Source of the DNA: Actinomycetota bacterium
Lineage (GTDB): Bacteria; Actinomycetota; Acidimicrobiia; Acidimicrobiales; MedAcidi-G1
Direction of reading: 5' to 3'
DNA: 40,141 bases
Assembly: GCA_014381945.1 (NCBI GenBank)
Contig: JACNKQ010000026.1
Span: 1 to 40,141 of the forward strand
Part shown: one piece after another, positions 15,034 to 23,712 of the stretch
Layout: each line of letters begins with the position of its first letter
Numbering within the stretch: the first letter of the stretch is position 1
Notes under the pieces: model-generated
Seen by the model: the letters and a program-made list of their open reading frames with translations, nothing else
What the model was told of the DNA's origin: nothing
The model's database searches: none
Program-made: the position numbers and the translations under genes

Positions 15034-16221
15034 CTATCCGTTGTCGGTCAGCAGGTCCGGCAGTCGGTCGAGGATGGTGAGGCAGGAGGCCAGGTCGGAG
15101 ACTTCGACGTACTCGTCGGGGCGGTGGGCGACGCCGATGTCGCCGGGACCCCACACGACAGACGGGATGCCGGCCGCCTGGTAGAGGCCGGCCTCGGTGC
15201 CGTAGGCGACGACGCCGACCGGCGGGTCGCCGCCCAGCAGGGACCGCATCAGGTCAATTGCCGGTGAGGCATCGTCCCATTCGAGGCCGTCTATCTCGCA
15301 CACGATCTCGGTCTCGATGGCGGCTTCCGGGTACACGGTGCGCATCTCGACCGCCAGCCCGGCCTCGACCTCGGCCATGCGGGCCTTGACGAACCCGGCG
15401 TCGCTTCCCTGCACGGGGCGCATCTCCCATTCGAAAGCGCACTCTCCGGCCACCGTGCAGCGGGCCATCCCCCCGCTGATCGTGCCGACGTTGGTGGTGG
15501 TGTGGGCGGGCTCGAAGCGGCTGTCGGCCGGCGCCCGGGCGGCCAGTTCGCCTGCCAGCCCCAACAGCCCATCTATCCAGCGGGTTGCGTGGTGGATGGC
15601 GCTGACCGCCTCGGACGGCCGTGCGCTGTGCCCGTCCATGCCGGTGACGGTGGTCGTGTACTCGTAGCAGCCCTTGTGGGCGCCGACGACCTGCAGGCCG
15701 GTGGGTTCCCCGACGATCGCGGCTGCCGGCTGGGGTGCGTCCGCCAGCGAGTCGATCAGCACCGGGGCGCCGTGGAAGCCGTCCTCCTCGTCGAAGGTGA
15801 GGGCGATGTGGATCGGGCGCTTCAGGTCGGCGGCTGCGAACGTCGGGGCCAGCGCCAGCACGCAGGCCACGAAGCCCTTCATGTCGGCGGTGCCCCGACC
15901 GTAGATGCGGTCTTCGATGCGGGTGGCTGTGAACGGCGGCGTCGCCCAGTCGGCGGGGTCGACGGGCACGACGTCGCTGTGGCCGGCCAGCATGACGCCG
16001 CCGTCGACCAAGGGGCCGATCGTGGCGAACAGGTTGGCCTTGGTGCCGGTGGGGTCGTGGCTGAGACGGATGTCGGAGGCCACGCCGTCGAGCCGGTCGA
16101 CCACCCAGGCGACGAGGTCGACGTTGGGCGTGAGCGCCACCGACGGGAAGGCGATCAGGTCGTCGAGGATCGCGAGGGTGTCGTCCAGCAGCGCCTCGTC
16201 GGTCGAAGGGTGGCCGGTCAC
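15034..16221 (-). CDS. M20 deacylase, probably acting after ectoine hydrolase
   Basis: 395 aa, ArgE/DapE-type M20 zinc hydrolase. Motifs: LAGHSDVVP, RGTADMKGF, TFDEEDGFHG, IVGEPTGLQ and PGDIGVAHRPDEYV. GTG start overlaps the stop of the DoeA-like gene (GTGA), so the two are co-translated. In known ectoine degradation, DoeA yields N-acetyl-diaminobutyrate and DoeB, an AstE-type enzyme, deacetylates it. DoeB is absent here; an ArgE-type enzyme works on the closely similar N-acetylornithine, so this gene is a plausible DoeB replacement (inference). It is distinct from the M20 gene at 3641, to which it shows only family-level similarity. Confidence 0.88.
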   Translation of the reverse strand: MTGHPSTDEALLDDTLAILDDLIAFPSVALTPNVDLVAWVVDRLDGVASDIRLSHDPTGTKANLFATIGPLVDGGVMLAGHSDVVPVDPADWATPPFTATRIEDRIYGRGTADMKGFVACVLALAPTFAAADLKRPIHIALTFDEEDGFHGAPVLIDSLADAPQPAAAIVGEPTGLQVVGAHKGCYEYTTTVTGMDGHSARPSEAVSAIHHATRWIDGLLGLAGELAARAPADSRFEPAHTTTNVGTISGGMARCTVAGECAFEWEMRPVQGSDAGFVKARMAEVEAGLAVEMRTVYPEAAIETEIVCEIDGLEWDDASPAIDLMRSLLGGDPPVGVVAYGTEAGLYQAAGIPSVVWGPGDIGVAHRPDEYVEVSDLASCLTILDRLPDLLTDNG

Positions 16222-17402
16222 GGCTTGACGAACAACTCGCGAGGGCAGTTGGCCAGGGTCTCGGCGGGGCCCTCGTCGCGGATGAGGAGGCTCTCGGTGA
16301 TCTCGAGGCCCCAGTCGTCCATCCAGAGGCCGGGCATGAAGTGGAAGGTCATGCCGGGTTCGAGGATCGACTCGTCGGTCGGGCGGAACGAGATGGTGCG
16401 CTCGCCCCAGTCGGGCGGGTAGCTGATGCCGATCGGATAGCCGCAGCGCCCCTCCTTGTGGATGCCGTACCTCGCCATGGTGTCGTAGAGGGCGTTGGCG
16501 ACGTCGCAGGCCCGGTTGCCGGCCCGGGCGGCGTCGAGGCCGGCTTCGAGACCTTCTATCAACGCCTTCTCGGCCTCGAGCATGGCGGCCGGGGGGGCGC
16601 CGAGGAAGGCGGATCGGCACAGCGGCAGCTGATAGCGGCGGTAGGCGCCGGCGAGCTCGAAGAAGGTGCCGGCGCCGGCCTCGAACGGCTTGTCGTCCCA
16701 GGTGATGTGTGGTGCGGAGGCGTCGGCGCCGGTGGGGAGCATCGGGACGATGGCCGGGTAGTCGCCGCCGAACTCGTCGGTGCCGGACATGCCTGTGGCG
16801 TAGATCTCGGCGACCAGGTCGCACTTGCGCATGCCGGGTTCGATCAGTTCTCGGACCCGGGCGTGCATGAGCTCGACGATCCGGGCGGCGCGGCGCATGT
16901 AGACAAGCTCCTGCTCGGACTTGACGCCCCGCTGCCAGTTGACGAGGCCGGTGGCGTCGACGACGTCGGCATCGGGCAGGGCCGCCACGAGGTTCTGGTG
17001 GGCGGCGGCCGAGTAGTAGTAGTTGTCGAGTTCGACGCCGACCCGTCCGCAGCCGAGGCCCAGATCGTTGAGCAGCCCGCCCAACTGCCCGAAGGCGTGG
17101 CGTTCGGTCGACATGACGTGGTCGTCGGAGTAGTCGAGGATGCGGGATTCGTCCATGTAGACGGTGCGGCGGGCGCCGTTGGCATCCATGCGTCGACCCC
17201 ACCACCACGGTTCGCCGTCGGGTCCGACGATGACCGCCTGGGGCGTGTAGAAGGACCAGCCGTCGTAGCCGGTCAGCCACGCCATGTTCGACGGGTCGGC
17301 GGCGACCATCACGTCGACGCCGGCGGCGTCCATGGCGACCCGCACCTTGGCGAGGCGGGCGGCGTATTCGTCGCGGCTGAAGTCGAGTTCGATGTCGGGC
17401 AT
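16218..17402 (-). CDS. doeA: Ectoine hydrolase (DoeA/EutD)-like M24 protein
   Basis: 394 aa from ATG 17402 (396 from GTG 17408). Blocks recalled as characteristic of DoeA are present almost unchanged: DPSNMAWLTGYDGWSFY, GVELDNYYYSAAAH, PGMRKCDLVAEIYATG, GADASAPHITWDD, YPIGISYPPDWGERT, PGMTFHFMPGLW and LEITESLLI. DoeA opens the ectoine ring to N-acetyl-2,4-diaminobutyrate. The usual M24 metal-ligand positions are altered (GTFFELAGAYRRYQLPLCRS: Glu and Pro where aminopeptidases have Asp), as expected for the creatinase/DoeA type. TACGTT 6 nt before ATG 17402 favours that start. Divergent from a PhyH gene. Assignment rests on recalled family motifs, not an alignment. Confidence 0.82.
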   Translation of the reverse strand: MPDIELDFSRDEYAARLAKVRVAMDAAGVDVMVAADPSNMAWLTGYDGWSFYTPQAVIVGPDGEPWWWGRRMDANGARRTVYMDESRILDYSDDHVMSTERHAFGQLGGLLNDLGLGCGRVGVELDNYYYSAAAHQNLVAALPDADVVDATGLVNWQRGVKSEQELVYMRRAARIVELMHARVRELIEPGMRKCDLVAEIYATGMSGTDEFGGDYPAIVPMLPTGADASAPHITWDDKPFEAGAGTFFELAGAYRRYQLPLCRSAFLGAPPAAMLEAEKALIEGLEAGLDAARAGNRACDVANALYDTMARYGIHKEGRCGYPIGISYPPDWGERTISFRPTDESILEPGMTFHFMPGLWMDDWGLEITESLLIRDEGPAETLANCPRELFVKP

Positions 17403-17408
17403 CGGCAC

Positions 17409-17414
17409 AACGTA
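17409..17414 (-). promoter_or_regulatory. -10 box TACGTT, leaderless start of doeA-like gene
   Basis: TACGTT ends 6 nt before ATG 17402 on the minus strand. The opposite box at 17452-17457 lies 37 bp away, so both promoters share one short divergent control region. Confidence 0.5.
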
Positions 17415-17451
17415 GTGGCCGCATCAGTCCGACGAAATGGCCCGGAGGCAA

Positions 17452-17457
17452 TAGCGT
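17452..17457 (+). promoter_or_regulatory. -10 box TAGCGT, leaderless start of third PhyH gene
   Basis: TAGCGT ends 7 nt before ATG 17465; no RBS. Partner of the divergent box at 17409-17414. Confidence 0.5.
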
Positions 17458-17464
17458 TCCGGCC

Positions 17465-18289
17465 ATGAGGGGTCTGACCGACGAGCAGGTGGTGCAGTAC
17501 AGGGAGCACGGCTGGGTGGCCCCGATCGACCTTTTGACCGCTGACGAGGCGGCCGACGCGCTGGCGGCCCTCGAGGAAGCGGAGGCCGACTTCCCGGACG
17601 ATCTCCATGCCGAGAACCGCAACAACGCCCATCTGTTGCTGCCGTTCCTCGCCGAACTGGCAGTCCACGAGGTTGTCCTCGAATGCGTCCGGTCGCTGGT
17701 CGCCGATCCTGTCGCTTTGTCGAGTTCGGTGCTGTTCATCAAGGAGCCACGCACCGGTTCGTATGTGACCTGGCACCAGGACGCCACCTACATGGCTCTC
17801 GAGCCCGACGACTTCGTCACAGCATGGATCGCGCTCACTCCGAGCACCGTGGACAGCGGCTGCGTCTCGGTGCTTCCCGGCACGCACCGCAGGGGGATCC
17901 TCGAGCACACCGACGCCTACGGCGACGACAACATCCTGACGCGGGGCCAGTACCTGGACGTCGACGACTCGACGGCGGTCGACCTGGTCCTGGCGCCGGG
18001 CCAGATGTCGCTGCACCACCCGCACCTTGTCCACGGGTCACAACCCAACCGGTCCGACGACCGGCGTGTCGGCGTTGCGTTCCAGTCGTACCTCGGGGCC
18101 GGCGTGCGCCCGACCCGTGGCGAGCATCACGTGATGGCGATCGACGACCGTCCCGTCGACCCGGCATTTCACACGGTCCCGGCACCGGCTGCCCGGTGCA
18201 CGCCGGAGGGCCGCGCCACCCGCCTCATCGTCAACGATGCCTTCGCCGATGTGCTCTACGAAGGCGCCGAGGTACGGCGCCTGCTCTGA
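17465..18289 (+). CDS. PhyH-family Fe(II)/2-oxoglutarate dioxygenase (third)
   Basis: 274 aa. H-x-D in TWHQDATYMAL, VLPGTHRRGIL block, distal His in HPHLVHGSQPNRSDDRR and a following Arg for 2-oxoglutarate. It belongs to the branch that includes SyrB2-like proteins, but the Asp ligand is kept, so hydroxylation is expected, not chlorination. It is not an obvious EctD. Position divergent from doeA and upstream of a creatinase-like gene suggests it modifies a related substrate, possibly a hydroxylated or N-methylated compatible solute; this is inference. No relation closer than family level to the tandem pair at 9595-11258. Confidence 0.87.
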   Translation: MRGLTDEQVVQYREHGWVAPIDLLTADEAADALAALEEAEADFPDDLHAENRNNAHLLLPFLAELAVHEVVLECVRSLVADPVALSSSVLFIKEPRTGSYVTWHQDATYMALEPDDFVTAWIALTPSTVDSGCVSVLPGTHRRGILEHTDAYGDDNILTRGQYLDVDDSTAVDLVLAPGQMSLHHPHLVHGSQPNRSDDRRVGVAFQSYLGAGVRPTRGEHHVMAIDDRPVDPAFHTVPAPAARCTPEGRATRLIVNDAFADVLYEGAEVRRLL

Positions 18290-18309
18290 GGGTCGAGGCC
18301 CGGACCCGG

Positions 18310-18339
18310 TTGTCCCGACACCCCGCCAGCGTCCATACT
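18310..18339 (+). promoter_or_regulatory. Candidate promoter before the M24/oxoprolinase genes
   Basis: TTGTCC (18310-18315) and CATACT (18334-18339) are 18 nt apart, followed by a leader with RBS GGAGGA (18355-18360) 5 nt before GTG 18366. Unlike most starts here this gene would have a conventional leader. Confidence 0.35.
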
Positions 18340-18365
18340 TCCGACGCCCGAACCGGAGGAACCCC

Positions 18366-19517
18366 GTGCCGATCCACTTCACCCCCGAGGAGATGCAGGG
18401 CCGCAAGGAGCGGGCCGCTGCGACGATCGCCGGTGCCGGCCTCGACGCCCTGCTGATGTTCAAGCAGGAGTCGATGTACTGGCTGACCGGCTACGACACG
18501 TTCGGCTACGCCCTGTTCCAGTGCCTGGTGATGACCACCGACGGCCGGATCGCCCTGCTCAACCGCGCCCCCGACTACGGGACGGCGCTCTACACGTCCG
18601 ACATCGAAGACGTCCGCACCTGGGTTGATGTCGAGGGCATGAACCCGGCGATGGACCTGCGGGCCATGCTCGACGACCTGGGCCTCGCCGGCAGCCGGGT
18701 CGGCATCGAGATCGACTCGTACGGCCTCAAGGCCTCGAACTGGCTGCTGCTCGAAGCCCAGCTCGACGGGTACCTCGACTGGACCGACGCCTCGACGTTG
18801 ATCCAGGAGGTGCGCCGTGCCAAGAGCCCGCAGGAACTCGCCTACATCCGACGGGCCGCCGAGCTGGCTGACGATGCCTGGGACGAGGCGGTGCGACTGG
18901 CCGGTCCGAGCGTCGACGAGGCCGAGATCCTGGCCGCCATGCAGGGGGCGGTGTTCCTGGGTGGTGGCGACTACGCCGGCAACGAGCTGATCATCGGATC
19001 GGGCGCGGGTGCGCTGATGGTGCGCTACACGACGGGGCGGCGGCGACTCGATGCCGACGACCAGCTCACGCTCGAGTGGTGCGGTGTGCAGCGCCGCTAC
19101 CACGCAGCGATGATGCGCACGATCCTCGTCGGCACACCTGATCCGGTGCAGGTCGACATGCACCGGGCGTGCGAGGAGGCGCTGCTGGCCTGCGAGGAGG
19201 CCATCAGGCCGGGAGCGACGCTGGGCGAGGTCTTCGACGCCCACTCCCGGGTGCTCGACGCCGCCGGCTACCGGGACCACCGGCTCAACGCCTGCGGCTA
19301 CGGCATGGGAGCCGTCTACGCACCGATCTGGACCGACCCGCCGATGATCTACGCCGGCAACCCGCTCGAGTTCGAGCCGAACCACACCTTCTTCCTGCAC
19401 ATGATCCTGCTGAACCACACCGACGGAAAGGCCATGACGCTCGGGCACTCGGTGGTCGTGACCGAGACCGGCTGCGAACGCCTCAGCCGCTCGAGCCTCG
19501 ACCTCGTAGTCGCCTGA
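18366..19517 (+). CDS. Creatinase/DoeA-like M24 hydrolase (second M24)
   Basis: 383 aa; GTG start supported by GGAGGA with 5-nt spacing. Two-domain creatinase layout: N-terminal domain (MFKQESMYWLTGYDTFGY at about 34-51) and pita-bread C-terminal domain. In place of the two Asp metal ligands it has LEWCGVQRRYHAAMMRT (Glu, Ala), and the His-Gly motif is ACGYGMGAVY, so it should not be a metalloaminopeptidase but a C-N hydrolase of the creatinase/ectoine-hydrolase kind. Resemblance to the DoeA-like protein is limited to the fold. Twenty nt downstream begins a 5-oxoprolinase/hydantoinase, so a cyclic or guanidino substrate is likely. Confidence 0.83.
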   Translation: MPIHFTPEEMQGRKERAAATIAGAGLDALLMFKQESMYWLTGYDTFGYALFQCLVMTTDGRIALLNRAPDYGTALYTSDIEDVRTWVDVEGMNPAMDLRAMLDDLGLAGSRVGIEIDSYGLKASNWLLLEAQLDGYLDWTDASTLIQEVRRAKSPQELAYIRRAAELADDAWDEAVRLAGPSVDEAEILAAMQGAVFLGGGDYAGNELIIGSGAGALMVRYTTGRRRLDADDQLTLEWCGVQRRYHAAMMRTILVGTPDPVQVDMHRACEEALLACEEAIRPGATLGEVFDAHSRVLDAAGYRDHRLNACGYGMGAVYAPIWTDPPMIYAGNPLEFEPNHTFFLHMILLNHTDGKAMTLGHSVVVTETGCERLSRSSLDLVVA

Positions 19518-19537
19518 CCCCGGGGATCCTGCGCACC

Positions 19538-22500
19538 ATGTCCGGCTGGCAGTTCTGGATCGACCGGGGCGGCACGTTCACCGACATCGTGGCCCGCCGC
19601 CCGGACGGTTCGACCACCACCCACAAGCTGCTCTCGGAGAACCCCCGCCGGTACGGGGACGCCGCCATCCGGGGCATCCGCGACCTGCTGGGCCTGGCCG
19701 ACGGCGACGACCTGCCGTTCGACGACCTCGAGGCCGTCAAGATGGGCACGACGGTCGCCACCAACGCCCTGCTGGAGCGCGAGGGCGAGCCGACGGTGTT
19801 CATCACGACCCGGGGCTTCGCCGACGCCCTGCGCATCGGCTACCAGGCACGACCCCGCCTGTTCGACCTCGACATCGTGCTGCCCGAGATGCTCTACACC
19901 GAGGTCGTCGAGGTCGATGAACGGATCGACGCCCACGGAGAGGTGCTCGTCCCGCTCGACGAGGATGCGGCCCGATCCGATCTGGCCCGGGTGCGGGCCG
20001 AGGGCATCGACTCGGTGGCGATCGCCCTCCTCCACGGCTACCGCCACACCGACCACGAGGCCCGCCTGGGGGCCATCGCCCGCGACCTCGGCTTCGGACA
20101 GGTGTCGGTCAGCCACGAGGTCAACCCCCTGATGAAGCTCGTGTCCCGTGGCGACACCACCGTCGTCGACGCCTACCTGTCGCCGATCCTGCGCCGCTAC
20201 GTAGACAGGGTCGACCGGCAACTGCGCCCGGGGGGCACCGGGCCGCGCCTCATGTTCATGCAGTCGAACGGCGGGCTGGCCGACGCCCGACGGTTCCGCG
20301 GCAAGGACGCCCTGTTGTCCGGGCCGGCCGGCGGCATGGTGGGCATGGTCCGCACGGGTGGGGCGGCCGGCTTCGGTCGGCTCATCGGGTTCGACATGGG
20401 TGGTACCTCGACGGACGTGTCGCACTATGCGGGTGATCTGCAACGCACCCACGAGACCGAGGTGGCCGGTGTGCGGGTCCGGGCCCCGATGATCGACATC
20501 CACACGGTGGCGGCCGGCGGCGGATCGGTCCTGCACTTCGACGGTGCGCGCATGCGGGTGGGTCCCGACTCGGCCGGTGCCGACCCCGGGCCGGCCTGCT
20601 ACGGCAACGACGGCCCGCTGGCGGTCACCGACGCCAACGTGCTACTCGGGCGGCTGCGGCCCGAGTTCTTCCCGCAGGTATTCGGCCCCGGGGCCGACCG
20701 GCCGCTCGACGTTGCCGCCGTGGCCGAGCGCTTCGGTGCGTTGGCCGCACAGGTGGCGGCAACTGGCGTCGAGCGTTCGCCGGAGGAGATCGCCGAGGGG
20801 TTCCTTTCGATCGCCGTGGAGAACATGGCGAACGCCATCAAGAAGATCTCGGTACAGCGCGGCCACGACGTCACCGGCTACACGCTGGCCTGCTTCGGGG
20901 GGGCCGGCGGCCAGCACGCCTGCCTCGTCGCCGACAGGATCGGGATTCAACGGGTCCACATCCATCCCCACGCCGGGGTGCTGTCGGCGCTCGGCATCGG
21001 CCTGGCCGACGTGCGCCATGTCTCCGACGCCACGGTCGAGGCTCCGCTGACCGCCGACCTGCTCGACGGCCTGGCACCCCGCTGGGCAGACCTCGAGCGC
21101 TCCGGGTTCGACACGGTCGCCGCCCAGGGCGTCGCCGACGAACAGATCTCGTGCATTCGGCGTCTCGCCCTGCGGTATGCCGGATCAGACACGTCACTGC
21201 ATGTCGACGCCGGCGACCTCGAGGTCGTCGTGGCCGGGTTCGAGTCGGTTCACGCCGCACGCTTCGGGTTCACGTCCCCGGACACTCAGGTGATCGTCGA
21301 GTCGCTGCAGGTCGAGACGGTGGGTGCCGCCGAACCGCTCGACGTCGGCGGTGCCGTCGCCCCGACCCCGGGGGGGCCGCTCGGAACGTTCCCGACCACG
21401 ATGGCCGGCCGCACCCACGACACCCCGTTCTTCGACCGCACGGCGTTGGCCGCAGGACAGGTCGTGGCAGGCCCGGCGGTGGTCGTCGACGCCAACGCCA
21501 CCACCGTCGTCGAGCCCGGTTGGTCGGCGACCACGACCGCTTCGGGCGACCTGGTCCTCGAGCGGGTCGAGGCGCTTCCGGACCGGGTGGCGATCGGCAC
21601 CGACGTCGACCCGGTGCAGCTCGAGATCTTCAACAACCTCTTCATGAACATCGCCGAGCAGATGGGCGTGGTGCTCGAGCACACGGCGGCTTCGGTCAAC
21701 ATCAAGGAGCGCCTCGACTTCTCGTGCGCCCTGTTCGACCCCGACGGCGACCTGATCGCCAACGCCCCCCACATGCCGGTCCACCTCGGGTCGATGGGCG
21801 AGTCGGTGCGGTCGATCATCCGGCAGAACCCGGACATGGTGCCGGGCGAGGTGTTCGTGATGAACGCCCCGTACAACGGCGGCACGCACCTGCCTGACAT
21901 CACGGTCGTGAAACCGGTGTTCGACGACGCCGGACGGGAACGCATCTTCTATGTGGCGTCGCGTGGGCACCACGCCGACGTTGGCGGGAGCGTCCCCGGG
22001 TCGGCGCCGGCCGACTCGACGTCGATCGATGAGGAGGGCGTGCTGATCGACAACCTTCTGCTGGTGTCCGACGACCGGTTCCTCGAGGCGGAGCTGGTCG
22101 AGGTGCTGACCGGCGGCCGCTGGCCGGCCCGCAATCCCGGCCAGAACGTCGCAGACCTCAAGGCCCAGGTGGCGGCCTGCGAGAAGGGCACCACCGAGTT
22201 GCGCCGGGTCATCGACCACTACGGCCTCGACGTGGTGCACGCCTACATGGTCCACGTCCAGGACAACGCCGAGGAGTCCGTGCGCCGCGTCATCGATGCG
22301 CTCTCTGACAGCACGTTCACGTACCGGATGGACGACGGCCACCAGGTGACGGTGACTATCACTGTCGACCACGCAGACCGGTCGGCCCGCATCGACTTCA
22401 CGGGCACGAGCGACACGCATCCCGGCAACTTCAACGCCCCGTCGGCGATCGCCCACGCTGCGGTGCTGTACGTGTTCCGCTGCATGGTCGACGACGACAT

Positions 22501-23137
22501 TCCGCTCAATGCCGGTTGCATGAAGCCGATCGAGGTGGTGCTGCCCGACGCCTCGATGATCAACCCGTCGTATCCGGCGGCGGTGATCGCCGGCAACGTC
22601 GAGACCAGCCAGGTCGTTGTCGACACGCTGTTCGGGGCGCTGGGCGTGCTGGCCGCGCCGCAGGGCACGATGAACAACTTCATCTGGGGCAACGACGAGC
22701 ACCAGTACTACGAGACGATCTGCGGTGGTGCCGGGGCGACCGCCCGTGCCGACGGCTGCGACGCCGTCCACACCCACATGACCAACTCCCGCCTCACCGA
22801 CCCCGAGGTGCTGGAGTGGCGCTACCCGATCCATCTCGAGACGTTCCACATCCGACGGGGCTCGGGCGGGGCGGGCCGTCACCGGGGCGGCGACGGGGCG
22901 GTGCGTCGTGTGCGGTTCGGCGAGGCCATGGAGGTCAACGTGCTGGCGGGCCACCGGAGGGTGCCGCCGTACGGGGTCGACGGCGGTGAGCCGGGGTCGG
23001 TCGGCCACAACCGGCTGATCCGGTCCGACGGCACGGTCGAGGAGCTGGGGACATGCCCGCGGGTCAACGTCTGGGCAGGCGACCGGTTCGAGATCGAGAC
23101 CCCGGGCGGTGGCGGCTTCGGCCCGGTGGAGGCCTGA
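19538..23137 (+). CDS. Fused HyuA-HyuB hydantoinase/5-oxoprolinase (ATP-dependent)
   Basis: 1199 aa, a natural fusion. Residues 1 to about 688 are the HyuA half: DRGGTFTDIV at the N-terminus, the second phosphate loop FDMGGTSTDVS near 284, CFGGAGGQHA and a VHPHAGVLSALG-like block. From about 689 (DPVQLEIFNNLF) the HyuB half follows: NAPYNGGTHLPDI, FTGTSDTHPGNFNAPSAI and the C-terminal ETPGGGGFGP. The family opens cyclic imides or lactams with ATP: 5-oxoproline, N-methylhydantoin, hydantoins; the fused layout is that of 5-oxoprolinase. ATG 19538; the open frame upstream is only the shadow of the M24 gene. Between a creatinase-like gene and a broken racemase-superfamily gene, so hydantoin or creatinine-type substrates are a serious alternative. 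Confidence 0.92.
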   Translation: MSGWQFWIDRGGTFTDIVARRPDGSTTTHKLLSENPRRYGDAAIRGIRDLLGLADGDDLPFDDLEAVKMGTTVATNALLEREGEPTVFITTRGFADALRIGYQARPRLFDLDIVLPEMLYTEVVEVDERIDAHGEVLVPLDEDAARSDLARVRAEGIDSVAIALLHGYRHTDHEARLGAIARDLGFGQVSVSHEVNPLMKLVSRGDTTVVDAYLSPILRRYVDRVDRQLRPGGTGPRLMFMQSNGGLADARRFRGKDALLSGPAGGMVGMVRTGGAAGFGRLIGFDMGGTSTDVSHYAGDLQRTHETEVAGVRVRAPMIDIHTVAAGGGSVLHFDGARMRVGPDSAGADPGPACYGNDGPLAVTDANVLLGRLRPEFFPQVFGPGADRPLDVAAVAERFGALAAQVAATGVERSPEEIAEGFLSIAVENMANAIKKISVQRGHDVTGYTLACFGGAGGQHACLVADRIGIQRVHIHPHAGVLSALGIGLADVRHVSDATVEAPLTADLLDGLAPRWADLERSGFDTVAAQGVADEQISCIRRLALRYAGSDTSLHVDAGDLEVVVAGFESVHAARFGFTSPDTQVIVESLQVETVGAAEPLDVGGAVAPTPGGPLGTFPTTMAGRTHDTPFFDRTALAAGQVVAGPAVVVDANATTVVEPGWSATTTASGDLVLERVEALPDRVAIGTDVDPVQLEIFNNLFMNIAEQMGVVLEHTAASVNIKERLDFSCALFDPDGDLIANAPHMPVHLGSMGESVRSIIRQNPDMVPGEVFVMNAPYNGGTHLPDITVVKPVFDDAGRERIFYVASRGHHADVGGSVPGSAPADSTSIDEEGVLIDNLLLVSDDRFLEAELVEVLTGGRWPARNPGQNVADLKAQVAACEKGTTELRRVIDHYGLDVVHAYMVHVQDNAEESVRRVIDALSDSTFTYRMDDGHQVTVTITVDHADRSARIDFTGTSDTHPGNFNAPSAIAHAAVLYVFRCMVDDDIPLNAGCMKPIEVVLPDASMINPSYPAAVIAGNVETSQVVVDTLFGALGVLAAPQGTMNNFIWGNDEHQYYETICGGAGATARADGCDAVHTHMTNSRLTDPEVLEWRYPIHLETFHIRRGSGGAGRHRGGDGAVRRVRFGEAMEVNVLAGHRRVPPYGVDGGEPGSVGHNRLIRSDGTVEELGTCPRVNVWAGDRFEIETPGGGGFGPVEA

Positions 23138-23142
23138 GCGTC

Positions 23143-23705
23143 ATGCGACCGGGGATCGGATTTGACGGTGGGCGGCACCACCGGGCGAAGCTGGGCTTCG
23201 TCCTGCTGGCGATGGATCAGACCATCGAGTCGGACATGGCGCGTCTGGCGCCGCCGGGGGTCGGCGTGCACTTCAGCCGGGCGCCGATGCCGAACCAGGT
23301 CACGGCCGGGAACCTGGCGGCGATGGTCGACGCCCTGGGTGCCCACAGGGTGGTGGTGGCCACCCGTACCTCGACGAGGTGAACCGGATAGAGGCCGACT
23401 ACATGGCGGACCTCGGCTACGACGTGCTCGACCTACAGGGGCTCGGCATCACCGACGACGCCGACATGGTGCGGGTGACGCCCGAATACCTGCGCGACCT
23501 CGCCATCTCGGTCGACCGGCCCGACGCCGACGCCATCTTCGTGAACTGCGGGGCGCTGCGCACGGTCGAGGTGATCGACGAGATCGAGGCGGCCACCGGC
23601 AAGCCGTGCGTGGCGAGCAACCAGGCGATGCTCCGGCACTGCCTCCGCCTGGCCGGCATCGACGACCACCTCGAGGGCCTGGGGGTCGCCTTCCGCCGCT
23701 GCTGA
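23143..23705 (+). pseudogene. Broken EutA/maleate isomerase-like gene (Asp/Glu racemase superfamily)
   Basis: The first frame (ATG 23143, stop at 23382) gives KLGFVLLAMDQTIESDMARL through LAAMVDALGAHRVVVAT and then an unrelated RTSTR end. The rest continues in another frame as PYLDEVNRIEADYMADLG to VASNQAMLRHCLRLAGI (stop 23705). Adding one C in the run at 23363-23365 restores the frame. Even repaired the protein is about 187 aa, while the family is near 250: roughly 55-60 residues are missing between NLAAM and VDALGAHR, the part that holds the first catalytic Cys (CTSG). The second-Cys region is intact (FVNCGALRTVEVI). EutA occurs in ectoine gene clusters, fitting the neighbouring doeA. The frameshift alone could be a sequencing error; the deletion could not easily be. 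Confidence 0.7.
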
Positions 23706-23712
23706 GGACGCG

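Noticed and set aside
15034-17787. 917-codon minus frame that could be read as one large fusion protein
   Set aside because: Only the last 395 codons are a real M20 protein; the rest is Arg/Pro-rich shadow of the doeA-like gene, which has its own frame and GTGA junction.
17465-18289. Ectoine hydroxylase EctD or a SyrB2-type halogenase
   Set aside because: H-x-D ligand kept, so not a halogenase; no clear EctD signature was recognised despite the doeA neighbour.
19169-19537. N-terminal extension of the hydantoinase fusion
   Set aside because: This is out-of-frame M24 coding sequence; ATG 19538 starts the conserved DRGGTFTD domain.
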